NCBI GenBank assembly: GCA_023213395.1
Contig: CM041465.1
Span: 104,353,741 to 104,417,740, forward strand
Direction of reading: 5' to 3'
From: Cycas panzhihuaensis
Taxonomy: Eukaryota > Cycadophyta
Length of the DNA stretch: 64,000 bases
Shown here: piece after piece, positions 11,855 to 23,820 of the stretch
Layout: the number at the start of each line of letters is the position of its first letter
Numbering within the stretch: position 1 is the stretch's first letter
Made by a program: the position numbers and the translations under genes
The notes under the pieces: generated by a model
Seen by the model: the letters and a program-made list of their open reading frames with translations, nothing else
Databases searched by the model: none
Told to the model about the DNA's origin: nothing

Positions 11855-12540
11855 GGTGGCGATGATGAGCTTTATCAAGATGATGACTCAAGGAGATAGG
11901 TAGACTCTAGGGAGATATAGATTGTTGAAGATCACTAGGACACCATAGTATACCTCAAACTAGCATCTCCTAATTGACATTGTCACCCATTAGGATCGTA
12001 GGCAGCATGTATTCCACCTCCACCAGGTAGGGGATGTCACTATTACACCATGAGACATTCAGAGGATCTTGCACGTGCCAGTGGGAGGAGCACTAGCATC
12101 GTTAGGGGCATTACCTAGCAAAGATGCTAAATACAGGGAGGCAATCATATATTTTGTGGGCCAAGATATGTGGGAGATGCATGAGATATTGATTTAGACC
12201 ATGGTTATGTCACAGATTCCTTAGGTGAGGATGTTGATTACATTGGGTATTCTATTCTAGATTTCCTAGAAATAGAACTATAGTGATATACCCGACAGAT
12301 GGATGGAGACAATCAAGAGGTGTGAGGCTGGGGAAAGACTAGACTAGTCTACTCTGATAGCGATAAACATAGTCACCCAACTAGATGTTATCAGACTGAT
12401 AGCGAGAGGAGGATTCTCCTATTACACGCTACTGTAATGTTGGTTCTTTGATCACTTCAGGGTGGTAGCACCACCAAGAGGACCACACCCCATCTCAAAA
12501 TGGGCTCCTATGGTACACAAGTGGCAGACTCAGTTTAGGG
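11855..12540 (+). pseudogene. E2 antisense plant mobile domain gene, PMD part (decayed)
   Basis: The + strand is antisense to E2. It codes a degraded PMD: the track DRRQHVFHLHQVGDVTIT is followed by DIQRILHVPVGGA, matching E1 and E0. Downstream, about 12130-12540, a longer stretch is still readable in the same frame. It includes RWMETIKRCEAGERLD, which matches E1 GWMQRRCEAGERMDWATL. At least eight stops interrupt it, mostly TAG and TGA. It is useful because it keeps more of the region C-terminal to the PMD than E1 does. Confidence 0.65.
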
Positions 12541-12599
12541 GAATTGAGGACTAGGCTCAAGTCAGATGCTCAGTGGAGACAACATCATCTGTATAGGGG

Positions 12600-13016
12600 T
12601 GAGGTGGGCTAGTGATGACGAGGTAGGAGGAGTAGGAGGTACCCATGGAGATGGCAATGACGATGATGGTGGTGATAGAGGTGACAAGGCAGGCCCATCA
12701 GGAGCAGTAGGTGGTGAGGCAAGTCCATCAAGGACCACATGAGGTGAGGCAAGGCCTTTAGGAGCCATAGGAGGAGAGGTAGGTCCATGAGGAGCTGCAG
12801 GGAGAGGTAGGCCACCCTGTACACTAGTCCAGAGACTGAGGGTGGTAGGAAGAGCTTGGGCAATGGCAACATCCATAGCAGTAGAGGGAGGAGGAGACAC
12901 CCCAATGGGCCAAGAAGTAGGCGAGGTGGTACCCAAGGAGGAGGGGGTACTAGTAGCCAAGGGAGGTCCCGAGGAGGAGATAATCATTAGAGCTAAGGAG
13001 TTGGTCATCCCAGGAG
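12600..13016 (+). pseudogene. E2 antisense gene, low-complexity exon
   Basis: This is a purine-rich, Gly/Glu-rich exon. Its last open frame runs from about 12842 to 13016 and ends in codons for AKELVIPG plus one base, directly before a GTGAGA donor. The E1 counterpart (37374-37720) is Asp/Gly-rich. A Pro-rich open frame on the opposite strand is only its shadow. Confidence 0.55.
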
Positions 13017-13144
13017 GTGAGACACTGCCCTTCCTCATCACCCTTCAACTATTAGGCATTTGGATAGTTTGTTTTGATTTAGTCTTAAGGTTTTGATATG
13101 CATATGGATACATGGACTGATGCGTGATGTGTTTGGCTTGGCAG
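13017..13144 (+). other. E2 antisense gene, predicted GT-AG intron
   Basis: The donor is GGAG|GTGAGA at 13017 and the acceptor is TTGGCAG|GAGTAGCAG at 13144. The interior is T-rich. Removing it joins the upstream frame (PG plus one base) to GA GTA GCA, the start of the coiled-coil exon. E1 has an intron at the same place and phase (37262-37373) with a different interior. Predicted from sequence only. Confidence 0.6.
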
Positions 13145-13640
13145 GAGTAGCAGCGATGGCAAGGTTGATCGAGCCAATAGTCTGGGAGGTATTCCCCCAG
13201 GTTTATGTGGAGGGGCAACCTCTCATCTAGGCTAAAGAGGAGCCATGATCAGCCAGGCACACACGGCGACATTCCCCCACTAATCAGGGCTAGAGACATA
13301 TGGGTAGTAGAGTCCCAAGAGCACCGGGCAAGGATGGGACAACTACAGGGGGAGTTAGACAGGAACCACGAGGAGAGAGATGCCTTACGAGGTTGTATCC
13401 AGACACTAGAGGCTTAGGTTAAAGGAGCAGGTGGAGATGTAGAGTGCTACATCTGGATAGCCATACTCAAGGAGTGACTCTAAGGAGTGGAGGAGAGGCT
13501 TCGATGGGCGGAGGGAGAGAGAGATTGTATCGAAGGGCAATACGATCAGTTGGTGGACTAGGTGGCATCAAGATTGTCATAGAGCAGGACCTAGACACAG
13601 ATGCCAATGACGACCTCGAGGAGGCCTCAAGATGAGAGGA
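13145..13640 (+). pseudogene. E2 antisense gene, coiled-coil exon (decayed)
   Basis: It begins VAAMARLIEPIVWEVFPQVY, matching E1 VAEVQRLVEAMVRELFPQVY. After a stop and frameshifts it continues as RARDIWVVESQEHRARMGQL and an LEA-rich heptad region. It has no intact frame. E1 carries the better copy. Confidence 0.6.
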
Positions 13641-14506
13641 GTGAGGTAGGGAGCTCCCAGTGGCGCAGGAGGAGCCTAAGAGGTATGTAGTCTCCTAGGG
13701 AGGGATCACGGTGACTAGGAGATGACACTCCATGAGCAGAGGAGTGTCAGGGAATAGGGTAGGATCAGTTTTGATTGGGAAAGCACCGAACCTCTAGGGA
13801 GTCATCATATGTTACCACATGATTGTACTCCTCCCTGCAAGGATTCTGGCTTCTTACGGATGATGTCCTATATGATATATATGATATAATTCTTTATGTA
13901 TATAGAGAGGGAGGCCATTGGCGCCTCATTTGATGTATGATGATGTACTTTGTTATATATTTTAGTTATATATTTGTGTGTATGTAGACATGGGTGCATG
14001 GGTGCACGAAGGATTATATATGATGATGGTTTTGGTTTGTTGTTATATGGTTTTTGTTATTAGATCATATAGGTGATGCCTAGGCTTTCTTCCATATAGG
14101 GCCATACTCATAGCGGGCATACACAACCATTATGAGCATAGGTGGTAGGCACGTATGAGGCTAGGAGATGGAGAGCCATATATATCCATCAAAGGAGCAT
14201 AGCGGGATATGTAAAGGAAGCATTGGTAAGGGAGATTATAGGTACTCGAATATGCAGTCCTAGTTGGGGTATGTTTCTAAACTCGAGAGTTGCGGGAAAC
14301 TATACACCCAATAAGGAGGAAGAGTTTCCCTTGGGAGGGAAGCACAAGGTGTCACAAAAGAGGATAAAGAGATGAGAGAGCTACCCTAAACCAAAATTCC
14401 ACCCACGATTTGGGAGAATGAGGATACATTTAGAGTGGTAGTTTAGGCTCATTTTGGAGAAAAGAAAAAGAGGTAGTGTGCCTAACCTACACAGGGATAG
14501 AGGTAG
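13641..14506. other. E2 spacer between antisense gene and integrase
   Basis: AT-rich non-coding stretch matching E1 35925-36641. It contains runs such as TATATATGATATAAT near 13875. No supported gene. The 3' end of the antisense transcript may lie here. Confidence 0.4.
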
Positions 14507-15735
14507 TCACATGTAGAATTTCTTCAGGATTTTTCTATTGATGGTTTTTTCAAATTTGAGGCCTTCTAAGGTTGCAATCTTGTAAGCATCGTTATCAAGG
14601 TTCTCAAGAATGACGAAGGGTCCAACCCACTTAGGTCCAAACTTAGACAAGCGATTATGGAGATATTCTAGCTTGAGGACATGGTCTCCAGGATGCAAAG
14701 GATAGGGGTGAAGGCATTTGTCATATGTCCTTTGCGCCCTGGCCTTAAAGGCGAGATTCACTTGGTATGTGACCAAGTGTTTCTTATCTAGGGCCTCGAG
14801 GTTTAGGAGATGAGCCTGACAGAGAGACTCATTATCAACAAGACCTCGAAAGGAGACTCGTAAAGAAGAGATCTCCACTTCCAGTAGGAGGACCACCTCC
14901 ATTCTGTACATAAGGGAAAAATGGGTCATCCCTGTAGCTATGCGGATGGATGTGTAATACGCCCATAGGGTAGAAGGGAATTGAAGATGCCAATCCCTTT
15001 GGGATTGGGTAATGATTTTCTTCAAAATATTTATAAGGGTTTTGTTAAATGACTCTACTTAGCCACTGGCTTGAGGGTAATAAGGAGAGGAGGTTTTGTG
15101 AGAAATCTTAAATTTCTCACAAAGTTAATCCATCTCCTTATTACAGAAGGGGGTTCTTTTGTCTATGATCAAGACATTAGGGACCCTGAATTGGCAAATG
15201 ATGTGCTAGTAAATGAAGGCGGCTATCATCTTACCAGAAGTGGAAGATAGAGGGACTGCTTTAGCCTATTTAGTGAAGTATTCTATTGCAGTCAAGATAA
15301 ACTTATGCTTTAATGAGGAAGGGGGAGTTATAGCCCCAATGAGGTCTAGTCCATATTGTGAGAAGGGTCAGGGAGAGATGATGGGATGTAAAGCCTTGGA
15401 AGATAAGTGGGTGATGTTGGCATACTCTTAACACCAACGATACTATAGGGCATAAGTGTGGGCATCCTTAAAAAGGGATGACCATTAACACCCCATACGA
15501 AGGATCCTTTAGGCCATGGATTGGCCTCTAAAATGACCCTTGCAAATGCCATGATGGCATTCGTGAAGTATTTAGCCCACTTTGTCAGGGTTGACGGAGT
15601 GGAGAAGGATCCCATCAAAGGACCTCTTGTACAAAACTTATTCCACAAGGAAATATTATCTGGTAATAGCCTGAATATGTAACCTAACCTTGTCATTTAA
15701 TTTAGGATGATACTATTGCTTAGCGAGGTATCACA
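14507..15735 (-). pseudogene. E2 integrase (decayed)
   Basis: The C-terminal third is well kept (14507-15025 on the - strand). It includes SQRDWHLQFPSTLWAYYTSI, GPFVILENLDNDAYKI and the end KILKKFYM, aligning with the E1 integrase. Upstream, the catalytic core and zinc-binding region are recognisable but broken by stops and frameshifts (about 15045-15735). A 116-codon open frame at 15346-15696 is an off-frame shadow of the zinc-binding region. Confidence 0.8.
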
Positions 15736-15889
15736 TAATGTCCCCATACCACTCGATATCAGTGAGTAGATGAGGGGAGGAATCCTAAATAACCAAGATG
15801 GGCTCATCATGCAAGGAATCATTGACGAGAGTATCTGAAAGGTTTGGGATGGGGTGTCAGCAAGTTGTTCAGTAATCACCATCCCTTTC

Positions 15890-16330
15890 TTTGACTTCCT
15901 ATTGATAATTTGAAGATCAAATTCCTAAAGGAGGACAGCCCACTTGCCAGTCCTACCTGTCAAGTTAGATTGGGTCAATAAGTACCATAGGGGATCAGAG
16001 CAGATGATCACCCAAGTAGTATTTATGAGTAAGTAGTGCCTGAACTTCTTAGTAGCATGTACCAAGGAAAGTCATTCCTTCTCAGTGGGAGAATAGTTAA
16101 GTTTGACAGCCATGAGGGTGTGACTAATAAAGTAAATGGCCCTTTTGATTCCTGAGTCATTGTCTTGGGCTAGCATGGCACCCAAAGATTTGTCGGTAGC
16201 CAAAGTATATCAGATGAAAGGCCTATCAAAGAGAGGGGGCACTGAAGTTGGGGCAGAAACGAGGGCTTCCTTAAGCTCCTCAAAGGCTTGCTAGGCCTTT
16301 GAAGACCAAACAAATGGGGCCCCTTTCTTT
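15890..16330 (-). pseudogene. E2 gypsy-type RNase H (decayed)
   Basis: The - strand shows the TDKSLGAMLAQDNDSGIKRA track and an ECL.LVHATKKF track, matching E1 34140-34460. Stops interrupt it. It lies between RT and integrase, as is usual for Ty3/gypsy. Confidence 0.7.
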
Positions 16331-17070
16331 AATAGGTTGTTAAGGGGTTTTGCATTTATGTCAAAATTCTCCAAGAAATGCATAAGGAAACCTAACCTAC
16401 CTAGGAATGAATTGATTTATCATTGGGTCTTAGGAGGTGGCATGTCAAGGATGGCCTTGACTTTGTCAAGATCGATTTGGATACCTTGTTTTGAAATAAG
16501 GAATCCAAGGAGTTTACCAACTGTTACGGCAAGCACATATTTGAGGGGGTTTAGAGTTATATGATACTTGTGGCATCATGTGAATATGGTCTACAAATCA
16601 ATAGGATGATGGGCCCTAATGCATGAGAGGCCCATCATATCATCCATAAAAACTTCTAAGGTTTTGTTGATAAGGTCATGAAAAATAAATTGCATCACCC
16701 TTTGATAAGTGGCACCTACATTCTTAAGCCTAAAGGGCATCGCTTTGTATCGAAGGTACCCCAAGGCATGGTGAAGGCCATCTTATGATGATCTTTGGGG
16801 GAGATTTATATTTGGTTGTATCCTGAGAAGCTATCTATCAAGGATATAACTTCAAAACGAGTGGTTCAATCGATCATTTGATCAATAAAGGGGAGAGGAA
16901 AGTTATCCTTGGGACATGCATTATTGATGTCATAAAAATCAATACATATCCTAATCGTCCCATTCTTTTTGGTAATGGGAATGATATTCGATACCCACTT
17001 GGGGTAATCGATGGAAGTAATTAACCCCACGTCTAGGAGTTTCTCAACTTCCATCTTAACAGCAGTTGAA
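16331..17070 (-). pseudogene. E2 reverse transcriptase (decayed)
   Basis: The N-terminal part is open (17054-16866): MEVEKLLDVGLITSIDYPKW, then RICIDFYDINNACPKDNFPL. The catalytic box at 16650-16639 reads FMDD, as in E1 and E4. Stops occur between these motifs. RT copies the element RNA into DNA. Confidence 0.85.
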
Positions 17071-18099
17071 AGTTTTAGATGAAGAGGGTGTTACTTCTAC
17101 TACATGGGGTGAGCACCCAAAATAGTGGTGAGATTGTGGGTAATGATAAAAGGGTCTATCCCCTTCATATCAAAGTAGTCCCATGCAAAAACATCACAAA
17201 ATTCCTAGAACAGAAGGATGTACTCCTTCATTTCATCAGGAGAATATTATGCTCCCACCTTTATGACTTTACTAGGGGTGAGGATGATGTCCTTAGTTGC
17301 CCCTATGCACATGGCATTCCCCTCCTCAAAGTGAAGGGGGGCTCGGTCAACAAGAGGGTGCGAAGGAGGAATTGGGTTTGGGTTGGCAAGAGGTGACCTA
17401 ACGGTTAAGATCTTCTGGTGACCAAGCCTTTGGTAACTAGGAGGGAAATTGGGCATGAAGCCCGCCAGATGCTCAAGCAAAGCCTTATCATTCTCAAAGT
17501 AGTCTACCCCATGGATAACCACACTTCAAGAAGATGAGGGATGAGAGGTCAAAGGGGCGATAGGGCCATAACAATTGATCCACCATTCAATGTACTCAAG
17601 GGACTCTTTGGAAGAGTCAGAAAGAGACTCCTCATGATGGGTGTCGAGAGGTTTTTCCACCTCATTGTTAAAAGGAGGTGATAGGATGGAAGAAAATATA
17701 GTAGGGGGAGTGCATGGTAGGCAAGAGCAAGAACATGCAACCCAAGAGGAAAATAAGTCTCCTCAAAAGAAGGCATTTTAGGTGGAAGCCTGGAACAGAG
17801 AGAGCTTTCTCCACTAGTGTTTAGGAAGGAGATGGGATGAGGAAGATCCTCATCCTTGCCATTAGATTCAACATCACTAAAAATGATGAGGCATTTGTAG
17901 CTCCCCACACCAATAGGGGCAAAGTGGATGAGATTTTAGGAAGAAGGGGAAGGACCCTCTTCCAGGCTGGATGAGCCAAGAATATCGATTGAGCAAGCAG
18001 AAGTGTAGGCAGATGGGCTCTTATCATCCTTCACCTTATTGCAATCCACTTGACGGGGTTGGCAAGATTACTTAGTGGGAGGAGGCTCCTGAGAGGCAA
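17071..18099 (-). pseudogene. E2 linker between protease and RT
   Basis: This matches E1 32380-33380. A track at 17522-17247 reads VIHGVDYFENDKALLEHLAG, close to E1 VIHGVDYFEDDKALLEHLAG. The region is part of the pol polyprotein but has no recognised domain. It is broken by stops. Confidence 0.65.
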
Positions 18100-18720
18100 C
18101 CTTCATTCGCCACTCATGGATGAATTTAAGTTATCCCCAATAGGATGAGCACATGGCTTCCATTTAGTCGAGCCATAGGCGCCCCAACAAAAGGTTATCA
18201 TTGACGTCGACCTTGAGAAATACAATGTCAGTGAGGACAGTTTTATCCTCGAGGGTGAGTTGAATAGACATCAATCCCAAGGGTGTCTTTTTGCTACCAT
18301 TGTAGCCTTGATACTACCATGGGACCAGCTCAAGGGCTGAAATGCTAAGCTCTTACATAATGCACAAGAGTATGGCATTGACAAAAGAACCATTGTCTAC
18401 AATGGTCCTTCATAGAGTGAAGTTGGGTGTGTCAATAGTTATGGTGAAAGGATAGTTCCATTGGCGTTCCCTTTCACCAAATGAGGAAAGATCCTTGGGA
18501 TCGAAGGAGATGATGGATCCATGACATTGAGCAACACCCAAGGCATGAATAGATGCATTAACCAACCCCAAAACTTCCAAAAGAAGGGTGTGTTGTTCAG
18601 GGTAACTTCTTAAGATGTCCATCATGGACATCCCCACAGCGATGGTGTGAAGCTTGTCAATGATAGAGAAGGGCTTCCCTTTTGCAGTAGGTTGGGGAAG
18701 CACCCTTTAAAAATTATAAT
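18100..18720 (-). pseudogene. E2 aspartic protease (decayed)
   Basis: The upstream part is open at 18703-18410 and includes ERQWNYPFTITIDTP. The active-site box at 18397-18389 reads D-N-G within TIVDNGSFVNAI, as in E1, where most retropepsins have D-T/S-G. Downstream a GRLWLD flap-like track is seen. Stops follow the ITIDTP track. It would cleave the gag-pol polyprotein. Confidence 0.75.
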
Positions 18721-20011
18721 GGCCAAGGTACATGGGAATGCTCTTAGGAAGCGCAGGGATTTCTGGAGGAGGGACCTCCAAAAGAGGATCAAGGTGAGGC
18801 ATGGAAGAAGAGACACTATTTGCCTCTTTAGCTACTTAGGACCGAGTTAAGGCGTATAACGGCGTGGTTTCAATCATCGAAATGACTCACTTTTCCTTAT
18901 TTCAAGATCAAGAGGGTGAAGGAGTGTGCCGGTTGGGAGAACTAGAAGGAGAGGATAAGTCCCTTGTACCCTTCCCTTAGGCTTGCAAAGGGAAAGGGTT
19001 TGGGGACCTCCCTCTATTTTGGTTACCCTTTTGTTGGTTAGTGCGATCACATTTCCCATGTTTAGGGAAGGGATCCTTATGGATGGGTTAGTTTAGGTTT
19101 GGCCTAGATGCCCATTTGGGAGAGGAATCATGTTACGGGGCAGCTCTAGGGTGCTGGGCCTGGCATTGTGAATCTTCATGAAAACACTCCCCATGGATGG
19201 AACACCACTTCTTTTCTAGGGAGGAATTTGGCTTTCTCATTTGAGAAGATTAGGCATTACCACCCTTTTGGGGAGCAGCTTAAGAGGCTTGGTGAACTGG
19301 TTTGTATGAGGTGGGGAATGAAGGGACTTGGAGTTTAAGCTTCTTCATGGTATATTTAAATAAATGTATAGCAAAAGTAAGGGGGTCTAAGGTCTTTTCC
19401 ATTAGATGGGAAGAAGATCTAGTAAATTGTTGGACTTTAGTTTCATGGGGTGGTGGAGGTGCCTCATGTCATTATGAGGGCTTGAGAGGCTTCTTAAGAC
19501 TAGCTTGGATCTCAATGGCCTCAAGTGCCAAGCACTTGGCTATGGCAAAGTTGCACGTCATTGCCCCGATTTTAAGGACTTCAATGTGGACTTCTAGGCA
19601 AAGGGTGTTAATAAAGAGGTCTCTCTTCAACTCCTCAGGCAGAGTTGCCTTGGTGGAGTGAAGCAGGTCATGGAAGTGTCTCACAAAGTCACAATTCATC
19701 TTATCGTGACCTTGTTTAAGAGACAAGAGGACTTTTATTCCACTTTTAAAAGGATAAGCTATGTCAAAATAGTTGACAAATTTATCCACGAGTTGTTGGA
19801 AAGAAAAGATAGAATGTGCTGGCAAGCAATAAAACCACTTAAGGGCATCGCCTTGAAGAGAACGTAAGAAGAGTTTTATGAGTATGTGATCATAAGCCTA
19901 ATAATCGATGCATGCCATAGAAAAACTATGGACATGCTCCATTGGGTCTTATGATGAGGTCCCATTGAATTTGGGAACCTTGAGAGAGTGAGGCGGTAAG
20001 TTGGTTCTTAG
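18721..20011 (-). pseudogene. E2 gag, 3' portion
   Basis: The capsid core is open at 19825-19472: FQQLVDKFVNYFDIAYPF, then LSLKQGHDKMNCDFVRHFHD, aligning with E1. The zinc-knuckle-like region and basic tail lie between 18850 and 19300 in pieces. It is cut at 20011 by the copia element. The rest of gag resumes at 25337. Confidence 0.8.
20007..20011 (+). repeat. Target duplication CTTAG, left (copia element)
   Basis: CTTAG at 20007-20011 is repeated at 25332-25336, directly flanking the TG...CA ends of the copia element. In E1 the uninterrupted gag sequence has the same CTTAG (CACTAAGG on the + strand at about 30459). Confidence 0.9.
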
Positions 20012-20636
20012 TGTTGAGAAGATAAGGTCCCAACCCTTAAACCGCCACCAACATCTTAATTATTCTTACAACTAGTTATAGGAATCGAAACTAAAATCTA
20101 ATGTAGAAGTTCTTAAACCAGAGATAAAATAATGAAATGAATAAGAAAGCCAAGCATCACATATACACCTGATATAACACGGTAAAACCCTAACCGTGTG
20201 TAGGGAAACATCCGCACAGGAAAGGTATCGATCTTTATTGTCAAAGAATGGAGAAAATATATAATCTATAGCAGAGTGCTCACAGTAACAACAACCAGCT
20301 ACCCAATTCCTCACAGTACATTGAACACTATCAACATGATGAAAAATTCCCTAAATCGAGCTACATGAGAGAGTCATATAAGGCATAAATCTTGACCATA
20401 GAATCTAAGGTATTTTGAGCAAACAACCTTGATTCTCTTTATAATTTAATATACTTTCTAGTGCTAGATTTTTAGGTCAGGGGCTATCACCCCTGAACCC
20501 CTCTTCTGGGGTATTCCACACCTTCGGCCAAGGGGGCTCCGCCTTGGAACCCCCTAAGGAAGGTTTGGGAGGGAAACTATGCTGCTAACCTATCAAAATT
20601 TTAGCCTTTACACCATTGTTGTCACATTACCTAACA
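20012..20636 (-). repeat. Copia 3' LTR
   Basis: On the + strand it begins TGTTGAGAAGATAAGG and ends CACATTACCTAACA. It pairs with 24682-25331. This is 625 bp against 650 bp for the partner; the difference is mainly in the G/C-rich block at 20480-20560 versus 25150-25240. Confidence 0.92.
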
Positions 20637-20651
20637 ATCTCCACTTTGACA
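20637..20651 (-). other. Copia polypurine tract
   Basis: The - strand reads TGTCAAAGTGGAGAT directly before the 3' LTR, the usual copia form (compare AAGTGGGAGAT). Confidence 0.75.
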
Positions 20652-20659
20652 ACAATTTA

Positions 20660-21240
20660 CCTCGTACCTTTCTTGGGCCCTTCATCACCTTTCTACAAGC
20701 CAAGATAAGTCAAACACCATTTGAACTTCTCTAATAGTACTAGTTTTGTGAACATATCAGCATAATTTTATTTTGTGTTAACCTTCTCAAGTGCCACTCC
20801 ACCTGCTTCCACAACCTGTCTAACAAAATGGTACTTAAGGGAAATATGCTTTATCCTATTATGATAAGCTGGATTCTTGGCTAGGTAAATGGCACTTTGA
20901 CTGTCAAAAAATACCTTTACCTTTTCCTATTTCCTTCCAAGCTCAACCAATAGACCCTGTAACTAGATTGCTTCTTTACAAGCATGTGCTACAACAATAT
21001 ATTCAACTTCTATAGTCGATAATGCAATTATGCTTTACAATTTTGACATCCAACTAACTGGACCATTTGCAAGAGTGAATACATAACCTAAAGTAGATCT
21101 TCTCTTATCTAAATCTCCTGTAAAGTTGGAATCAACATATCCACAAGCCTAATTACTTGTGCCTCCAAAGGTGATATAATAGTCACTTGTGCCTCTCAAA
21201 TACCGAAGCACCCATTTCACTGCTACCCAATGTTCCTTTC
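20660..21240 (-). pseudogene. Copia RNase H
   Basis: The - strand shows EYIVVAHACKEAI, FFDSQSAIYLAKNPAYHNR and KHISLKYHFVRQVV. These are the classic copia RNase H tracks with the catalytic Glu and the DSQ Asp. TAG stops break the frame, for example after GRK near 20940. Confidence 0.8.
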
Positions 21241-22440
21241 CTAGATTTGCCATAACCTGCTAACTACATTGACTGCATGTGAAATGTCAGGTCTTGTACA
21301 TACCATGGCATACATAAAACTTCCTACTACACTGGCATAAGGCACACGAGATATATAATCCTTTTCTTCTTCATTACTAGGACTCATACTTGAAGAAAGC
21401 TTAAAATGGGAAGCTAATGGGATACTCACTGGTTTCACATTTGCCATACTAAACTTGGTTAGCACCTTCTTCACATATTTCTACTATGATAACCATAGCT
21501 TACCATTTTTCCTGTCTCTATGCATCTCCATACCTAAGATTTGTTTTGCAACTCCTAGATCCTTTATATCAAAAGTCCTAGCTAATTGAGCCTTTAACTT
21601 ATTGATTTCTTCCATGCTCTTGCTTGCAACTAGTATGTCATCAACATATAATACCAAGATAATGAATAAGCCATTATCCATGAATTTAAAGTAAACATAA
21701 TGATCATACTCACTTCTTTTGAAATTTTGGCTCTTCATGAAGGCATCAAACTTCTTATACCATTGCCTGAGTGATTGCTTCAAGCCATACAATGATTTCT
21801 TGAGCCTATAAATAACTCTTTTTCTGCCATCCTGTACAAACCCTTCTGGCTGATCCATATAGATCTCCTCATCTAAATCTCCATGTAGAAAAGTTATTTT
21901 TACATTTCACTGCTCCAACTCCAAATCAAGAGAAGCTACCAATGCTAATAGCACTCAAATTGAAACTAGTTTGACAACTAGTGAAAAGATCTCATGAAAG
22001 TCAATACCTGCTTTCTATGCAAAGCCTTTAGCCACCAGTCTTGCCCTATATTTGTCAATCTTTCCATTAACATCTATTTTCTTTTTGAAAGCCTACCTGC
22101 AACCAACAATCTTCTTGCCATGTGGAAGTTCTACCAAGTCCCATGAATTACTTTTCTTCAAAGAATCTATCTCTTCCTACATAGCCCTCTTCCACTTCTC
22201 ACCATGGGTATCATCTACTACTTCTTGATAACATGTAGTCTCACCATGATTAGAAATAAAAGTAATAGAAATAGAAGGGTTGTATCTGTCAAGTGGATTA
22301 CTAACTCGTGTAGATCTTCTAACTATTGGCAGAGGAGTATCCACATACTCCTGTAAGTCTGCTGTAGATTCATCTTCAAAAAGATCTTCCTGGTCTTTTG
22401 ATTCCAAAGATGGATGGGTTTCAAACTTGACCTATTGATA
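21241..22440 (-). pseudogene. Copia reverse transcriptase
   Basis: The palm is best kept at 21858-21484: MDQPEGFV, then YRLKKSLYGLKQSLRQWYKK, the catalytic LYVDDILVAS, and LGVAKQILGMEMHRDRKNGK. The C-terminal part follows at 21474-21241 (YASVVGSFMYAMVCTRPDIS). An N-terminal piece lies at 22407-22177. YVDD is intact, but stops (TAG at about 21481 and several between 21860 and 22180) break the frame. Confidence 0.85.
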
Positions 22441-22449
22441 TTCAACTTT

Positions 22450-23340
22450 TTACTCGTGTTTCACTTTAACTTCTACATTGTCTGATTTTAGAAGGGGATA
22501 TTCATCAAATATAACATCTCTGTTAATGGTGATTTTGTGAGCAGTAGGATCCCACAACCTATATCCCTTCATACCATCTTTATCACCACAACCAAAAAAG
22601 ATACATCTTTTGGATTTTGGGTCTGACTTTGAACATTTACTTTTATTAGTCAAGGCATAAGCATCACAACCAAAAACTTTTAAATTTGAATAATCACATG
22701 GATGTCTAGTCTATACCTCTTCAGGAATCTTACAATCTATTACAAGTAATGGTGACCTATTTACCAGATAGCAAGATGTTTGAATAGCTTCTACCCATAA
22801 GCCCTGCTCCACTCCTGCATTACTTAGCATGCTTCTTGCTCTTTCCAAGAGTATCCTATTCATGCACTTAACTATGCCATTTTACTATGGAGTATAGCTA
22901 GTGGTCTTGTGCCTTTTGATCCCAGCGTCTTTGCAATAGTTCTCAAATTCCAAGGAGTTAAACTCACCTCTATTATCAGTTCTTAAACATTTGATTGACT
23001 TACCAGTGATGTTCTCAACTAGAGCCTTGAACTGCTTAAACACATTGAAAACTTTAGATTTTCTTTTCAAAAAATAGACCCATACCTTTCTGGAGTAATC
23101 ATCTATAAATGTGATAAAGTACAATGATCCTCCACAAGATATTATAGGGGCTAGTCCCTACACATTTGAATGTATATAATCTAGAACACCTTTATTAGTG
23201 TGACTCTCTACTTTAAACCTGAGTCTATACTGCTTTCCAAAAATATGATATTTATAGAAAGCCAAATCTAAAAGTTGTAAGTTAGAAAGTAACTTACAGT
23301 TTATTAGCACCTTAAGTCTTCTCTCACTCATGTGCCCAAG
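22450..23340 (-). pseudogene. Copia integrase (catalytic Glu lost)
   Basis: The GAG-pre-integrase zinc region (RLGHMSERRL near 23330) is followed by the core: FITFIDDYSRKVWVYF, CLRTDNRGEFNSLEFENYC and then NGIVKCMNRI. In active copia integrases the last track reads NG.AER.NRT, so the DDE Glu has become Lys (codon AAG near 22870) and the next Arg is Cys. The C-terminal part (22653-22450) carries the GCGDKDGMKGYRLWDP track. In-frame stops also occur. Confidence 0.85.
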
Positions 23341-23820
23341 ACTCTAATGCCATAACTGAGTTGGATCTTCTGTAGTCTTTAATACTATAGCTGCATGGTT
23401 GACATCTATACTTCCTACTAAAATGTAAAGGTTTCCTTTCTTTAAGGCTTTCATAACAACCAAGGCACCCTTTGGTACCTTTAAGACTTCTTCATGACTT
23501 GTATGCTTATAACCACTCAAATCTAGTTCACCCAAGGAAATCATATTCCTTTTCAGATTAGGTACATGTATAACCTTAGTTAATATTCTCACTACACCAT
23601 TGAACATCTTAATTCTGATGCTACCAATGCCCACTGTCTTATAAGAAACATCATTTCCCATAAGCACATCACCACCATCAAGAGGTTGGTACGATGAGAA
23701 CCAACTCTTGTATGGACACATGTGGTGTGAAGCACCTGAATCTAATAACCAGTTATGGTGATAATGGGAAACATTACAAGCAACTAAGACATCATCATCT
23801 ATACCTTGATTTGACTCCAC
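23341..23820 (-). pseudogene. Copia protease
   Basis: The active site LLDSGASHHMC lies near 23740 and is intact. The frame is open across 158 codons and ends at a TAG just before the integrase. It would process the polyprotein. Confidence 0.85.

Noticed and set aside
12562-13041. A 159-codon Pro/Ser/Thr-rich open frame on the - strand
   Set aside because: It is the complement of the purine-rich antisense exon on the + strand; E1 shows a matching shadow at 37379-37771 with no shared frame.
20160-20210. ACCCTAACC track resembling a telomere repeat in the copia LTR
   Set aside because: Only a single partial unit, not repeated, and changed in the partner LTR.
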